This document shows, in pieces, positions 1 to 9,268 of a stretch of 64,000 nt of DNA. The notes below the pieces were generated by a model, which had not been told where the DNA came from, did not search any database, and was given only the letters and a program-made list of their open reading frames with translations. Each line of letters starts with the position of its first letter. Position 1 is the stretch's first letter. A program made the position numbers and the translations under genes. The stretch comes from CAZOAR01 sp964577985 (GTDB lineage Bacteria > Gemmatimonadota > CAZMKB01 > CAZNLH01): NCBI GenBank assembly GCA_964577985.1, contig CAZOAR010000002.1, positions 26,723 to 90,722 of the forward strand. Reading direction: 5' to 3'.

Positions 1-1053
1 TTTCTTTTTCTGTTCGGCTCATACGGACTGCACCGTTCGGGTCAACTTGCCACGTCACGCTCTCTCTCCAGAATCGCGCTCCTGTCGGCAACCTACCTGG
101 TAATCTACATCGCGGCCCGCGTGCCTGTCGTCGCCTACACGCCCGATGCCGCCCGCTGGCATTTCAACCGCGGTGTCGCCCTCAGTATGGTGGGGCAACT
201 GGAGGAGTCTTCTGTCGAGTATCTCCGGGCGATCGCGCTCGACCCGGACTTCGAACAGTGTCATCTCAACCTGGCCGATCTACTTGTGAAGAGAGAGGAA
301 TTCGATAAGGCTATCGAGCAGTACCTTGACGCCCTCCGTATCAAGCCGGGCCAGGCGAATGTCCACAATAATCTCGGTAACGCATATCAAATTACAGGCA
401 ACTTCGAAGAATCGATCAACCACTATCGCAAGGCGCTGGAGATCGCGCCGGACAACGCCTCTACATATTTCAACCTGGGGGTATCTTACCTGTCGCAGGA
501 CATGCCCGACGAGGCGATCGTCAGTTATGAAAAGACCATATCGTTGCAGCCCGACAATCCGAATGCACACTATAGCCTGGCAAATGTGCTGCGATTACTG
601 GGACGACAGGAAGAGGCGGTCCATCATTTTCGCGAGGCGATACGCCTGGCACCAACCTTCGTCGATGCGCAGGCGGGACTTGCCATGCTTCTGGCACAGA
701 GGGGTGATCATAAGGGAGCCATAGATCACTTTGAGCAGGCATTGGCTCTAAAACCGGATGACCTGCCTGCCCTGAACGGCCTTGCGTGGGTGCTGATGGA
801 CACCAGTAACAAGCAGTTCAGCGACCCGGAGCGTGCAGTCACCCTGGCCAGGAAGGCGTGCGAGTTGACCGGGAATAAGCATCCGGCGGTTTTGAACACA
901 ATGGCGGCCGCATATGCCTCTATTGGCGAGTTCGATATGGCGATAGAAACCGCTCAAAGGGCCATCGACCTTGCCACATCAGCACGAAGTGACCAGCTTG
1001 CAGACGCTATTCGGGAGCGACTGGAATTGTATCGACACGGAGAATCGAATTAG
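1..1053 (+). CDS. TPR-repeat membrane protein, 5' end outside the window
   Basis: The frame is open from base 1 and ends at a TAG at 1051-1053, so this is the C-terminal 350 residues of a longer protein. The first 40 residues include a hydrophobic membrane stretch (about residues 29-40), followed by roughly seven tetratricopeptide repeats with the usual Ala-8, Gly/Ala-20 and Pro-32 spacing (for example 'NVHNNLGNAYQITGNFEESI'). TPR arrays behind a multi-pass membrane part are typical of TMTC/O-mannosyltransferase-like proteins, but the catalytic part is not visible, so the function stays open. The TPR part would act as a protein-interaction scaffold. There is no sign of disruption. The identity as a TPR protein is certain; the enzyme class is a guess. 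Confidence 0.85.
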   Translation, partial: FLFLFGSYGLHRSGQLATSRSLSRIALLSATYLVIYIAARVPVVAYTPDAARWHFNRGVALSMVGQLEESSVEYLRAIALDPDFEQCHLNLADLLVKREEFDKAIEQYLDALRIKPGQANVHNNLGNAYQITGNFEESINHYRKALEIAPDNASTYFNLGVSYLSQDMPDEAIVSYEKTISLQPDNPNAHYSLANVLRLLGRQEEAVHHFREAIRLAPTFVDAQAGLAMLLAQRGDHKGAIDHFEQALALKPDDLPALNGLAWVLMDTSNKQFSDPERAVTLARKACELTGNKHPAVLNTMAAAYASIGEFDMAIETAQRAIDLATSARSDQLADAIRERLELYRHGESN

Positions 1054-1079
1054 AATACGATCCTCTCAGACAATTCCCC

Positions 1080-1107
1080 TTGACAAATGACAGGGATCCG
1101 CTATATC
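1080..1107 (+). promoter_or_regulatory. sigma70-type promoter of the radical SAM gene
   Basis: TTGACA at 1080-1085, a 16-nt spacer and TATATC at 1102-1107, lying 60 bases before the radical SAM start and just after the TPR gene stop. Confidence 0.5.
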
Positions 1108-1169
1108 ATCACACGCTGGGGAGAGCATCTCCATGTGTCCTGATCTGATCATCACCACGAAGAAGAATA

Positions 1170-2174
1170 ATGAGAAAACTCAATAAGTCGCTGGCGATGT
1201 GGATGATCGCCAGGGGCACTCTCAGCTATAACATAAAAAGGCCTATCAACGTCTCTTTCGAACTTACCCACTCCTGCACATGCAATTGTCTCCACTGCGA
1301 CCACGGCGGCATGGTCCCGCGAGAAGTAAGGCTCACTCCACTGGATTACGGAAGACTCGAGAGGGAGATAAAGCCCACACTGCTCCAACTTTCCGGCGGA
1401 GAACCGCTGTTGCGGCCCGACCTGCTCCACATAATAAAAGCCGTTAAAGAAAAATCGGGGCTGCCCTATCTCATAGTGGTAACAAACGGGAGTCTCCTGA
1501 AAGAAGATTTTTATCTTGCCTGTGTAGAGGCAGGGGTCAATCAGTTTTCAATCTCCCTCGATTTTCCGGATGCTCGTCACGATGAATTTCGCAGGCACGA
1601 TGGCCTTTTTCAACACCTTTCCGATCTGCTGCCCAAACTGGCCGCCCACGGTCACGAGAATATCGTACTGAACACGGCCGTTACCAGCTTGAACCTTCCC
1701 TTGCTCGAGGCGTGTCATGAAAAGGCGGTGGAATGGGATGTAGACATCTCCTACAGCCCCTACACTGCGAAACGCACAGGTGAATCTAAATACAGCGTCG
1801 AAGATCCGGAGGAACTGGAACTCCTCGACGAAACCATGGCGAAGCTCTCCCGTCTGAAGAGAACCGAAGGCCGAATCGCGAACTCGGATTGGACGCTCAC
1901 GGGCATCTCCGATTTTTTCAGGAACGGAGGAATCCCGGGATGCAGCGCGGGGGAGAGGTCCATAGTCGTCAACCCTGACGGTACTATGCGACCCTGTTCG
2001 ATGTTCGACCTGAAGTTCAAGGATCGCAGAGAGATGGCCGAGAAGTTTGTGAGGAACAACGACTGCAAAGAATGCTATGTGGCCATCAGGGCCTACCTCA
2101 ACCAGAGCTACTGGAAGCTCCTCTTCAACAACCTCAGCGAACGGGTGCTGACGTCACGCCGTAACGGCCACTGA
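1170..2174 (+). CDS. radical SAM protein with C-terminal SPASM-like cysteine cluster
   Basis: The 334-residue protein carries the radical SAM iron-sulfur motif CX3CX2C near residues 36-43 (Cys-Thr-Cys-Asn-Cys-Leu-His-Cys) and the SAM-binding LSGGEPLLRPDL motif near residue 75. The C-terminal part has further cysteines (PGCSAGERS, MRPCSMFD, DCKECY) arranged like the auxiliary-cluster SPASM/twitch region of peptide-maturing or heme-modifying family members. It should bind one catalytic [4Fe-4S] cluster and at least one auxiliary cluster and act by radical chemistry in the cytoplasm. No precursor peptide or dedicated partner is visible next to it. It has its own promoter and appears monocistronic. 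The substrate is unknown. Confidence 0.85.
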   Translation: MRKLNKSLAMWMIARGTLSYNIKRPINVSFELTHSCTCNCLHCDHGGMVPREVRLTPLDYGRLEREIKPTLLQLSGGEPLLRPDLLHIIKAVKEKSGLPYLIVVTNGSLLKEDFYLACVEAGVNQFSISLDFPDARHDEFRRHDGLFQHLSDLLPKLAAHGHENIVLNTAVTSLNLPLLEACHEKAVEWDVDISYSPYTAKRTGESKYSVEDPEELELLDETMAKLSRLKRTEGRIANSDWTLTGISDFFRNGGIPGCSAGERSIVVNPDGTMRPCSMFDLKFKDRREMAEKFVRNNDCKECYVAIRAYLNQSYWKLLFNNLSERVLTSRRNGH

Positions 2175-2186
2175 TCGGGAAAAATA

Positions 2187-2258
2187 TGACCGTCCCCATT
2201 TGATCGTGTCGATGCAGTATTTCAGAACTCGAAGATTGAACGTTGACTGTCCCCATTT
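2187..2258. repeat. short direct repeat TGAC(C/T)GTCCCCATTT
   Basis: Two 15-nt copies at 2187-2201 and 2244-2258, 57 nt apart, in the gap after the radical SAM gene. GTCCCCATTT-type repeats are often seen as debris around REP-associated transposase insertions. No transposase is present here. Confidence 0.3.
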
Positions 2259-2284
2259 CCTTTGCCTTACCCGGCAGACCATCG

Positions 2285-2313
2285 TTGACAAAACCGTTTC
2301 CACTTGGTATCAT
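2285..2313 (+). promoter_or_regulatory. sigma70-type promoter of the secreted protein/protease operon
   Basis: TTGACA at 2285-2290, exactly 17 nt, then TATCAT at 2308-2313, followed by a leader of about 80 nt to the start codon at 2397. Confidence 0.6.
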
Positions 2314-2396
2314 AGGTCTTGATGTTGTGGATCTGTTTTGTTCGCGGGCACTGATATGCTCCCGGCAATAATGAGAAGATGGAAAGGAGTCGCGAC

Positions 2397-2960
2397 ATGA
2401 TGCCGAGATTTCCGGTGTTGACTATTCTGTTCCTGCTTGGCCTCTCTACCTGCGCCGACGCAATCACCGTCCTGCCCCTGAGTGAAAGGGATTTGACGAA
2501 GAGGGCGACGGTAATAGTGATCGGAGAAGTGGAGGATGTTTATTCCGAATTCAACCGGGATGGTGGAACGATCTATACATTCGCGAAGCTCCGTGTCACA
2601 CGGTCGCTCAAGGGTGAGATCGACAGCGAGCACATCACCCTCAGGCAGGTCGGCGGGACGGTGGGAGAACAGACAATTGTCCTGCCAGGAGCTCCGTCAT
2701 ACGCGATCGGGGAAGAAATCCTCGTATTCGCCGGACCTTTCGCTCAGTCGGACGCATACGGGGTCCTCGGAATCTTCTATGGCAAATATGACATCGAGAC
2801 CGACGCGCAGACCGGCAGGAAGACCGTAAATGGGCCATCGTTCGCGACGAAACACTATGACCCTGACACCCTCATGGAACTCCCGGGAAGGGAAAGACCG
2901 GACACGGTGGAGCTCGATGATTTTATCTCGGAGATAGAGTCCTACCTTAGAGATCTGTAG
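2397..2960 (+). CDS. secreted protein of unknown function, upstream partner of the metalloprotease
   Basis: The start at 2397 is chosen over an in-frame ATG 18 bases earlier because AAAGGAG lies 7 nt before it. The 187-residue product opens with a clear signal peptide (hydrophobic run ending ...STCADA). The mature part is one compact beta-rich domain (ERDLTKRATVIVIGEVEDV, VTRSLKG, QVGGTVGE, YAIGEEILVF). It resembles exported proteins often found beside matrixin-like proteases in environmental bacteria, but I do not recognise a named family. It lies 25 bases before the metalloprotease gene and very likely shares its transcript. No catalytic motif is visible. Confidence 0.75.
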   Translation: MMPRFPVLTILFLLGLSTCADAITVLPLSERDLTKRATVIVIGEVEDVYSEFNRDGGTIYTFAKLRVTRSLKGEIDSEHITLRQVGGTVGEQTIVLPGAPSYAIGEEILVFAGPFAQSDAYGVLGIFYGKYDIETDAQTGRKTVNGPSFATKHYDPDTLMELPGRERPDTVELDDFISEIESYLRDL

Positions 2961-2985
2961 GACCCACACGGACAGGAGGCGCGTC

Positions 2986-5301
2986 ATGAAAGGCCATAAG
3001 ATATCTGTTGCACTTCTTCTTGCACTGCTGACGGTTTTCTCGACCGTCAGCCAGATCCACTCCTACTGCCTGATAAGGGGCGGCTTGGGAGGACCCGGCA
3101 ACAGGGAGGACTGCTGCGCGCAGGACATATCACAATGGCGATGGGAGAACATGCCTGTCCCGATGTGGATAAATGACGGCACCGATCCCGACCTGTGGGA
3201 TGGCATCCGAGTGGCGTATGACGTGTGGAACGAGGTGCCATCATCCTATTTCACAGTGGTGGACAGCGGTTTCACTCCCATAAACTATGTCAACGCATAC
3301 GACGGGGTCAACGTCGTCAGTTTCAGCAACGACTCGACGCAGTTTCCTCCCGGAAGCAACACTATCGCCTTCACATCGGGAAACTGGGGCGCCAGAGTCG
3401 GGGATGATTACACGATTACGGGCTTCGACGTTATCTTCAACGATGTCGGGTTCAATTTCGGCTATCCTCCCCCTCCAGGGGCGTTCAGCGTGGTAGGAAT
3501 CGCGGGTCATGAACTGGGCCACGCGTGGGCACTTGCTCACTGCTGGGAGGGAGGGCCTCCCGGGTGCGGCCCCAACTGCACGACATCGACCATGTACGGC
3601 TACTCGAGCCCGCCCGGTACGTCGGATGAAAGCCTTGAACTCGATGACATCGCCTCAATCACACTGGCATATCCGAAGTGGCTCCTGCAGGGGCTCGTTC
3701 GAGATGCGGGGACTCACGATCCTCTGGACGGCGCGCTCATTACCGCTACCGCCCCGGTGGCGAAAGACACGTTGATCTATGGATCACTTCCCGATTCGCT
3801 TCCCGGCAACGGATCGACGTGCGGGTATGTCGGAGGGGCGATATCGACCGACGGCAACGGTAACTTCGAGATGGCCACACTCGATTCCGTCTACGATATA
3901 GTGGTCTTCAAGAGTGGGTATATGCCGGACACGCTGCAGGTCGCGTTTACGGGGATCGAGACACTCCAGGTGAGGGCCGACCTTGGACCGTCTGCACTTA
4001 GCTCGATTACAGGTACCCTCACAGACGAGGGTACTCAGGAAGGGATCAACGGTTTTGTAGTGCTCATGCAGAATGGTCAGCCGTATGACACCGTGGCCAC
4101 CGACGCCTTGACCGGAGCTTTCACCTTTTCCGATGTCCCCGTCTCGCTCCCGCCTTTTGTGGTCTACACGGGTGTAGAACTCCTCGCCAGCATGCCATAT
4201 CCCCGGTCGGAGGAGATAGATACCACGATCGAGGTCACACAGGGCGGGCCGAGCGTCGTGGATTTTGCTATCTCCCCGGCTGATGTTTTCCTCGTCGATG
4301 ACGACGGTGGTGACACTTACGAAGACTATTTCATGAACGAGATCAACGCGGTGGGCAGGACATACTACCACTTCGACATCAACGCGGAGGGCGAATCGGC
4401 GGTCAACTATGTCGGCGTCTTTCCCCTCTCTTCCATCGTTCTCTGGTTTACCGGCGATGTCACGGAGAATACGCTGTCCCAGACCGAGCAGGACAGCCTC
4501 GAGAACTTTCTCGATCGGGGAGGAGACCTCTTCCTCACGGGCCAGAATATCGCGGAGGACCTCGACGCCCAGGGGTATGGTTTCCTCGAAGACTATCTCC
4601 ACGTCACCCACGAGGGGAACGCCTCGTACTTCATGGCGAGGGGTGTGTTCAACAACCCCGTCACCGGCTTCCTGCAGTCATTTGTCACATCGGGCTCTGG
4701 TGGCGCCAACAACCAGACATCGCGTGATATCCTGTCTCCCGCGCCTCCCGCTGAGGAGTTCATATACTATGTCGCCAGCCCGGCGGATCTGACACCACTC
4801 GGGACTGCAGCGACCTACGTCGAGGGACCGAGTTCCTCGAAGGCGATACTGATGGGATTCGGGTTCGAAGCGATAAACAGTCAGGGGGATGATTCCACTC
4901 GCGTCACGCGCGAAGAGGCGATGCTCGCGATACTCAACTGGTTCGACGATATTGTGGGCATTGGTGACAATGATGTGTCGAGCGGCGGGCCGGCACTTCC
5001 AAGGGCGTTCGCGTTGAAGCAGAACTATCCGAATCCGTTCAACCCGCAGACCTCGATCCAGTTCGCCATACCCGCGGAGGAGGGCGGCAGCAAGGCGGAA
5101 GAGAAGGTCGTGCTGAAGGTGTATGACATGAGAGGAAGGATGGTTGATAAGCTCGTCGACAAGGCCCTCTCATCCGGCATCTATACCGTGCAATGGGATG
5201 GGAAGGACTCGCGGGGAGTCAGGGTGCCGTCGGGCGTATATTTCTACAAACTCATCTGGGGTGATCAATCGAGCACGAGGAAGATGGTAGTGCTCAAGTA
5301 G
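2986..5301 (+). CDS. secreted metzincin-like zinc metalloprotease with C-terminal sorting module
   Basis: The 771-residue protein has a signal peptide, then a protease domain with the zinc motif HELGHAWALAH (about residue 175) and a following Met-turn (STMYGY), as in matrixin-type metzincins. The Gly of the usual HEXXHXXGXXH is Ala here. Next come carboxypeptidase-regulatory-like beta domains (about 230-420), then a DDDGG-containing domain (about 430-650) that looks like a class I amidotransferase-like fold. The C-terminus has QNYPNPFNPQTSI followed by a FlgD-like Ig domain ending STRKMVVLK, a module used for secretion or cell-surface attachment in FCB-type bacteria. AGGAGG sits 6 nt before the ATG. 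It probably degrades extracellular protein. Confidence 0.85.
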   Translation: MKGHKISVALLLALLTVFSTVSQIHSYCLIRGGLGGPGNREDCCAQDISQWRWENMPVPMWINDGTDPDLWDGIRVAYDVWNEVPSSYFTVVDSGFTPINYVNAYDGVNVVSFSNDSTQFPPGSNTIAFTSGNWGARVGDDYTITGFDVIFNDVGFNFGYPPPPGAFSVVGIAGHELGHAWALAHCWEGGPPGCGPNCTTSTMYGYSSPPGTSDESLELDDIASITLAYPKWLLQGLVRDAGTHDPLDGALITATAPVAKDTLIYGSLPDSLPGNGSTCGYVGGAISTDGNGNFEMATLDSVYDIVVFKSGYMPDTLQVAFTGIETLQVRADLGPSALSSITGTLTDEGTQEGINGFVVLMQNGQPYDTVATDALTGAFTFSDVPVSLPPFVVYTGVELLASMPYPRSEEIDTTIEVTQGGPSVVDFAISPADVFLVDDDGGDTYEDYFMNEINAVGRTYYHFDINAEGESAVNYVGVFPLSSIVLWFTGDVTENTLSQTEQDSLENFLDRGGDLFLTGQNIAEDLDAQGYGFLEDYLHVTHEGNASYFMARGVFNNPVTGFLQSFVTSGSGGANNQTSRDILSPAPPAEEFIYYVASPADLTPLGTAATYVEGPSSSKAILMGFGFEAINSQGDDSTRVTREEAMLAILNWFDDIVGIGDNDVSSGGPALPRAFALKQNYPNPFNPQTSIQFAIPAEEGGSKAEEKVVLKVYDMRGRMVDKLVDKALSSGIYTVQWDGKDSRGVRVPSGVYFYKLIWGDQSSTRKMVVLK

Positions 5302-5375
5302 AAAGGTCCATTGGGGAAAACAGAGGGGTCAGATCAGGAATATCGATTCAGGATCCGGCCCCTTTCATGTCCGGG

Positions 5376-6167
5376 CTATCTGATCCATTTCGCTCCGCGC
5401 TTCTCCAGAAACGCGGCCATCCCCTCCTGCGCCTCTTCTCCGGAGCGCAGGTCGGCGATGACACGAGCGGTGTACTCCTTCGCCTCCTCGAGAGACATCC
5501 CGCTTATCTCGCGCAGGAACTCCTTGCATACCGCGAGGGCGTTCGGGCCCCCTGTAAGGAGGCTTGACACACGATCCTCCACCCTGCTGCGGAGGTCGGC
5601 GTGAGGGACAACCTCGTTGACCAGCCCGACCTCTTTTGCTCTGCCTGCCGAGATCCGCTCACCGGTGAGGAATAACTCACGGCACGCCTTCTCTCCTATC
5701 CTCTTCATCAGGTACGGCCCGATGCACGCCGGGACAAGCCCTATCTTCACCTCACTCAGGCTGAACCTCGCCTCATCGGACGCGATCACGATGTCGCACG
5801 CGGCCACCAGGCCGTTGCTCCCGCCTATAGAGGCACCGTTGACACACGCTATTGTCGGTTTAGAGAGGTTGTAGAGGATGTACATCAGATCAGCAAGCCG
5901 GAGCGCGTCGTCGAGGTTCTCCTCCCGGGTGAAGTCCTTCATCTTCTTCATCCAGTTCACGTCAGCGCCCGCACAGAACGCCGTTCCGCCGCCGGTAATG
6001 ACGATGGCTCGGATCGAGGCGTCTTTCTCCGTTCGATCGAGGGCGCGTGTCAGTTCCCCGATCATAACGTCATTGAAGGCGTTGCGCACCTCCGGCCGGT
6101 CGAGGGTTATCCTCGCGACCTGTTCTGTGCGTTCCATCTCTATTGTGTGATATTCGCCGTCCTTCAA
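5376..6167 (-). CDS. enoyl-CoA hydratase family protein, methylglutaconyl-CoA hydratase-like
   Basis: A crotonase-fold protein of 263 residues. The oxyanion-hole segment AFCAGADVNWM matches the methylglutaconyl-CoA hydratase (LiuC) subgroup, whose members usually read F(S/C)AGADLNWM; a second signature (NGASIGGSNGLVAACD) and FLTGERISAGRAKEVGLVNEVVP also fit. The start is TTG at 6167 behind a weak GGAG; an ATG ten codons later would cut the first beta strand. It is the last gene of the HMG-CoA synthase operon. This suggests it interconverts HMG-CoA and 3-methylglutaconyl-CoA, although a general enoyl-CoA hydratase cannot be excluded. Confidence 0.85.
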   Translation of the reverse strand: MKDGEYHTIEMERTEQVARITLDRPEVRNAFNDVMIGELTRALDRTEKDASIRAIVITGGGTAFCAGADVNWMKKMKDFTREENLDDALRLADLMYILYNLSKPTIACVNGASIGGSNGLVAACDIVIASDEARFSLSEVKIGLVPACIGPYLMKRIGEKACRELFLTGERISAGRAKEVGLVNEVVPHADLRSRVEDRVSSLLTGGPNALAVCKEFLREISGMSLEEAKEYTARVIADLRSGEEAQEGMAAFLEKRGAKWIR

Positions 6168-6256
6168 CTGTCTCCAGCCTGTTCACCGGGTCAGGAAAAC
6201 GCCCCGAAAGGAAAAGGGTGTTTATCGAGGGGCACGCTTCTGATGCCTTCCCTGCC

Positions 6257-6655
6257 TCAGGCGATCTCCGGCACCGCCTTGTAACCATAACATAGGATGC
6301 CCGCTTCGCCCTCCTCCACAATCTTTCTGAACTCTATCCTTACCGGCATCCCGATCTCGATGTCGTCCGGGCCGCAATCGGCCACCTGGCACTGGATCAT
6401 CACTCCGTCATCGAGTTCCACGACGGCTATCGGATAAGGGATGGCGTCACGAAATTCATCGGGACCGACGTGGATTACCGTAAATGTCGATACCTTCCCC
6501 CTGTCGGCGAGTGTGACCTGTTCGAAATCCTTCTTACCGCACTCCGCGCATATCAGCCTTGGCGGAAACCATACCTTTCCGCACCCCTTACACCGTGCTC
6601 CCTCGTACCTGTACCGCTGCGGTATCTCTCTCCAGTATCTTGCTGATGTCGACAT
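6257..6655 (-). CDS. DUF35 OB-fold protein with rubredoxin-like zinc ribbon
   Basis: A 132-residue protein with an N-terminal zinc ribbon (CKGCGKVWFPPRLICAEC, about residues 22-39) followed by an OB-fold that carries the VSTFTVIHVGP segment typical of DUF35. DUF35 proteins bind acyl-CoA and, in archaea, bridge acetoacetyl-CoA thiolase and HMG-CoA synthase in one complex that channels acetoacetyl-CoA. Its ATG directly follows the TAA of the thiolase gene (TAAATG), so the two are translationally coupled. The gene order synthase, thiolase, DUF35 is the archaeal one, which supports the same bridging role here. Confidence 0.9.
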   Translation of the reverse strand: MSTSARYWREIPQRYRYEGARCKGCGKVWFPPRLICAECGKKDFEQVTLADRGKVSTFTVIHVGPDEFRDAIPYPIAVVELDDGVMIQCQVADCGPDDIEIGMPVRIEFRKIVEEGEAGILCYGYKAVPEIA

Positions 6656-7813
6656 TTATACAACCTCCAGTATGTGGACCAACGAGCTGGCGCACGTGCC
6701 GCCCATGTTCTGCGTGAGTCCTCTCCTCGCACCATCCACCTGCCTGTCACCAGATTCTCCCCTGAGCTGCTCGGTAATCTCACAAATCTGGGCGACCCCG
6801 GTGGCGCCAACGGGATGGCCCTTTGACTTGAGTCCCCCGCTCGTGTTGACCGGTATCCTTCCTCCTATGGCTGTCTCGCCGCTTTCCGTGGCGATACCGC
6901 CTTTGCCGGCCTCTACAAAACCAAGCGCCTCGATCGCGCATATCTCGGATATCGAGAAGCAATCGTGCACCTCGGCGAGGTCGATGTCCGACGGCCCTGC
7001 GCCCGCCATCTCGTATGCCTTGGCTGCGGCGTTCTCCGCCGCCGCCAGATGCGTTATATCCTTCCTCTGGTGGAGCGCCATCGTGTCTGTCGCGTGTCCT
7101 GATCCGCTGACCCTCACGAGCGGCTTTTTCGAGATCTTTTTCGCCATCTCCAGCGGGCAGATGACCACCGCGGCCGCCCCGTCGGTTATGGGAGAGCAAT
7201 CGAGGATCCTCAGAGGATCGGCGACCATCACCGAGTTGAGCACCTGATCGATCGTCAGTTTCATCCGGTACTGGGCATACGGGTTTTTCGAACCGTTATC
7301 GTGGTTCTTGACCGACACCTGCGCCATCTGCTCCCTTGTGGTCCCGTATTTCTCCATGTGCGATCTTGCCATCAGCGCGTATAGACCGGGGAAAGTCACA
7401 CCATTGTAGGCCTCATACTCCTGGTCAGCGGCCGCTGCGAGAGCGTTTGTCGCTCCTCCGCCCTCGATGTCCGTCATCTTTTCCACACCGCCGACCAGAA
7501 CGATCTCGCTCATCCCTGAGGCTACATCCATCAGCCCCTGCCTGAAGGCAAGACCGCCCGATGCGCAGGCCGATTCGACACGCGTCGCCGGAATCGGGTT
7601 GACGCCAAGATAATCCGCCATGAGTGGCGCGATATGCTCCTGGCCGACGAAGAGTCCTGGTGACATGCAGCCTACATACATGGAGTCGATCCTGTCGACG
7701 CCCGCGTCCTCGATCGCCTTCAGCGACGCCTCGACAAACATCGTTCTCAGGGACTTGTCCCAGAGCTCCCCCCACTCGATCATTCCCACACCAATCACTG
7801 CTATATCCATCAT
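6656..7813 (-). CDS. thiolase (acetoacetyl-CoA C-acetyltransferase, archaeal/SCP2-like type)
   Basis: A 385-residue thiolase. It has the nucleophilic Cys in the segment [13 protein letters not shown] (about residue 85), the [17 protein letters not shown] loop with the catalytic His near residue 340, and a GGTCASS segment near the C-terminus in the place of the second Cys region. The length and the [17 protein letters not shown] segment (about residue 285) match the short archaeal/SCP-x type rather than bacterial PhaA. It should condense two acetyl-CoA to acetoacetyl-CoA for the synthase encoded just upstream. AAGGAG precedes tandem ATGs at 7813 and 7810. Confidence 0.9.
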   Translation of the reverse strand: MMDIAVIGVGMIEWGELWDKSLRTMFVEASLKAIEDAGVDRIDSMYVGCMSPGLFVGQEHIAPLMADYLGVNPIPATRVESACASGGLAFRQGLMDVASGMSEIVLVGGVEKMTDIEGGGATNALAAAADQEYEAYNGVTFPGLYALMARSHMEKYGTTREQMAQVSVKNHDNGSKNPYAQYRMKLTIDQVLNSVMVADPLRILDCSPITDGAAAVVICPLEMAKKISKKPLVRVSGSGHATDTMALHQRKDITHLAAAENAAAKAYEMAGAGPSDIDLAEVHDCFSISEICAIEALGFVEAGKGGIATESGETAIGGRIPVNTSGGLKSKGHPVGATGVAQICEITEQLRGESGDRQVDGARRGLTQNMGGTCASSLVHILEVV

Positions 7814-7876
7814 TATCTTGCTCCTTGGTGACCTGTCAGTTGCAATTACAGGAGAAACCTCGACAGAGATCGGCGG

Positions 7877-8923
7877 CTACTCGCCCATCCTGATCTTTCT
7901 CCGGTATTTCGCGTATGTGCCGTAATCGAGATGTACTTTGTTCCTGTCGAGGTAGTCGGTTGTCCCGGGCGCCTTGTCCCGTACCTCCCTGATCCGGTCG
8001 GTCACGCTGTAGATGAACCCGTCACTGCCCGCTCCGGAACCGTAGGAGACCATCAGTATCGATTGACCCGGCTCTGCGACATCGAGAACCGCGGTCAACC
8101 CGATAGGCGACGCTGCCGAGTACGTGTTCCCCAGCCTCGGACAGAGAAGGCCCGTCTCTATCTGCTTCATCGTAAATCCAAGCTTTTTTCCAACCCTCAC
8201 GGGGAATTTTCCGTTCGGCTGATGGAATACGACATGATCGAAATCCTCCGGACCTTTCCCGGCCATCTCCATGATCGCTGTGGCCGCGCCCGTCACATGC
8301 TTGAAATATGCGGGCTCGCCCGTGTAACGCCCGGCGTGTCTCGGATAGTGCATATGTTCCCTGCGCCAGAAATCGGGCGTGTCGGTCATGTATGAATAGG
8401 TGTGCTCCACTTCCGCCACTGTCCCATCGGTCCCGAATATGAACGCCGCGGCACCCGCCGACGCGGAATACTCTAATGCGTCACCCGGCGCGCCCTGGGA
8501 TGTGTCGGCCCCTATGGCGAGCGCGTATTCCATCTTCCCCGCCTCCACATGGCTCAGCGCCACGAACATCCCTTCACTCCCGGCCTTGCAGGCGAACTCA
8601 AAGTCCGCGCAGTGGACGTCCGGGGTGGCACCGATCGCCTCGGCGACAACCGTACCGCTCGGTTTCACCGCGTAAGGATGAGATTCCGAACCGATGTACA
8701 CGGCCCCTATCCGACGGGGATCAACTTCCGCTCTCTTCAGCGCGTTCCTGGCCGCCTCCACCGACATGGTAATAACATCCTGGTCGGGCGCGGGGACGGA
8801 CTTCTCCTCCAGCATCAGGCCCTTCTTGTAACTGGGGGCATCAGCGCCCCAGACCTTTGCGATTTCCTCCACCCTTATCCTGTATCTGGGTGCGTATGCT
8901 CCATATCCAACGATTCCAGCCAC
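7877..8923 (-). CDS. hydroxymethylglutaryl-CoA synthase, archaeal type
   Basis: A 348-residue condensing enzyme that starts MAGIVGYGAYAPRYRI and has the nucleophilic Cys in DFEFACKAGSEG (about residue 111), an ALAIGADTSQGAPGDALEY segment, the general-base HQPNGKFP His (about residue 235) and GNTYSAASP. These are hallmarks of archaeal HMG-CoA synthase, not of the longer bacterial MvaS. The start is GTG with GGAGG five bases upstream. It is the first gene of the operon synthase, thiolase, DUF35, hydratase. It would make HMG-CoA from acetoacetyl-CoA and acetyl-CoA. No mevalonate-pathway reductase or kinase lies in the window, and ispE of the competing MEP pathway does (19139-20062). Confidence 0.9.
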   Translation of the reverse strand: MAGIVGYGAYAPRYRIRVEEIAKVWGADAPSYKKGLMLEEKSVPAPDQDVITMSVEAARNALKRAEVDPRRIGAVYIGSESHPYAVKPSGTVVAEAIGATPDVHCADFEFACKAGSEGMFVALSHVEAGKMEYALAIGADTSQGAPGDALEYSASAGAAAFIFGTDGTVAEVEHTYSYMTDTPDFWRREHMHYPRHAGRYTGEPAYFKHVTGAATAIMEMAGKGPEDFDHVVFHQPNGKFPVRVGKKLGFTMKQIETGLLCPRLGNTYSAASPIGLTAVLDVAEPGQSILMVSYGSGAGSDGFIYSVTDRIREVRDKAPGTTDYLDRNKVHLDYGTYAKYRRKIRMGE

Positions 8924-8961
8924 TCAAACCTCCTTTTGTTAGATACCAAGAGTAGATGCTC

Positions 8962-8976
8962 ATATATGTCATATAT
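8962..8976. promoter_or_regulatory. perfect 7-1-7 palindrome upstream of the HMG-CoA synthase operon
   Basis: ATATATG-T-CATATAT is a perfect inverted repeat. On the minus strand a TTGACA (8977-8982) directly abuts it, so the palindrome would lie in the promoter spacer; the -10 element is poor (GCATCT at 8954-8959). It looks like an operator for a dimeric repressor. The rest of the gap 8924-9268 shows nothing I can identify. Confidence 0.4.
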
Positions 8977-9268
8977 TGTCAACCTTTACAGGGTTTCCCC
9001 CGTTCTTCTCATGCAAAGGGGTGCCAGGCGTTCCTCTCGCGGGCACCATAAGGTATCAGAGGTTCGGTGCCATGTCAAGGGCCGACAGGCAGTGAGGTTT
9101 CATGCATTTCTGCACGCGAAGGAGCCGGGAAGTCGATGTGATGGGGTGATAGCTGCGATCGAAGGAGCGGTCCATGGTCAGGCGTGGCTGGAGAGAATTT
9201 CGACGTATTACGTGCCGAAAGCACGCGGGCGGGAATTGGACCGCTGCTCGCCACATCCTCGTTCCGGT

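Noticed and set aside
5302..5375. Terminator between the protease and hydratase genes (AGGGG ... CCCCT)
   Set aside because: The stem is only five pairs with a loop of about 30 bases and no T-tract.
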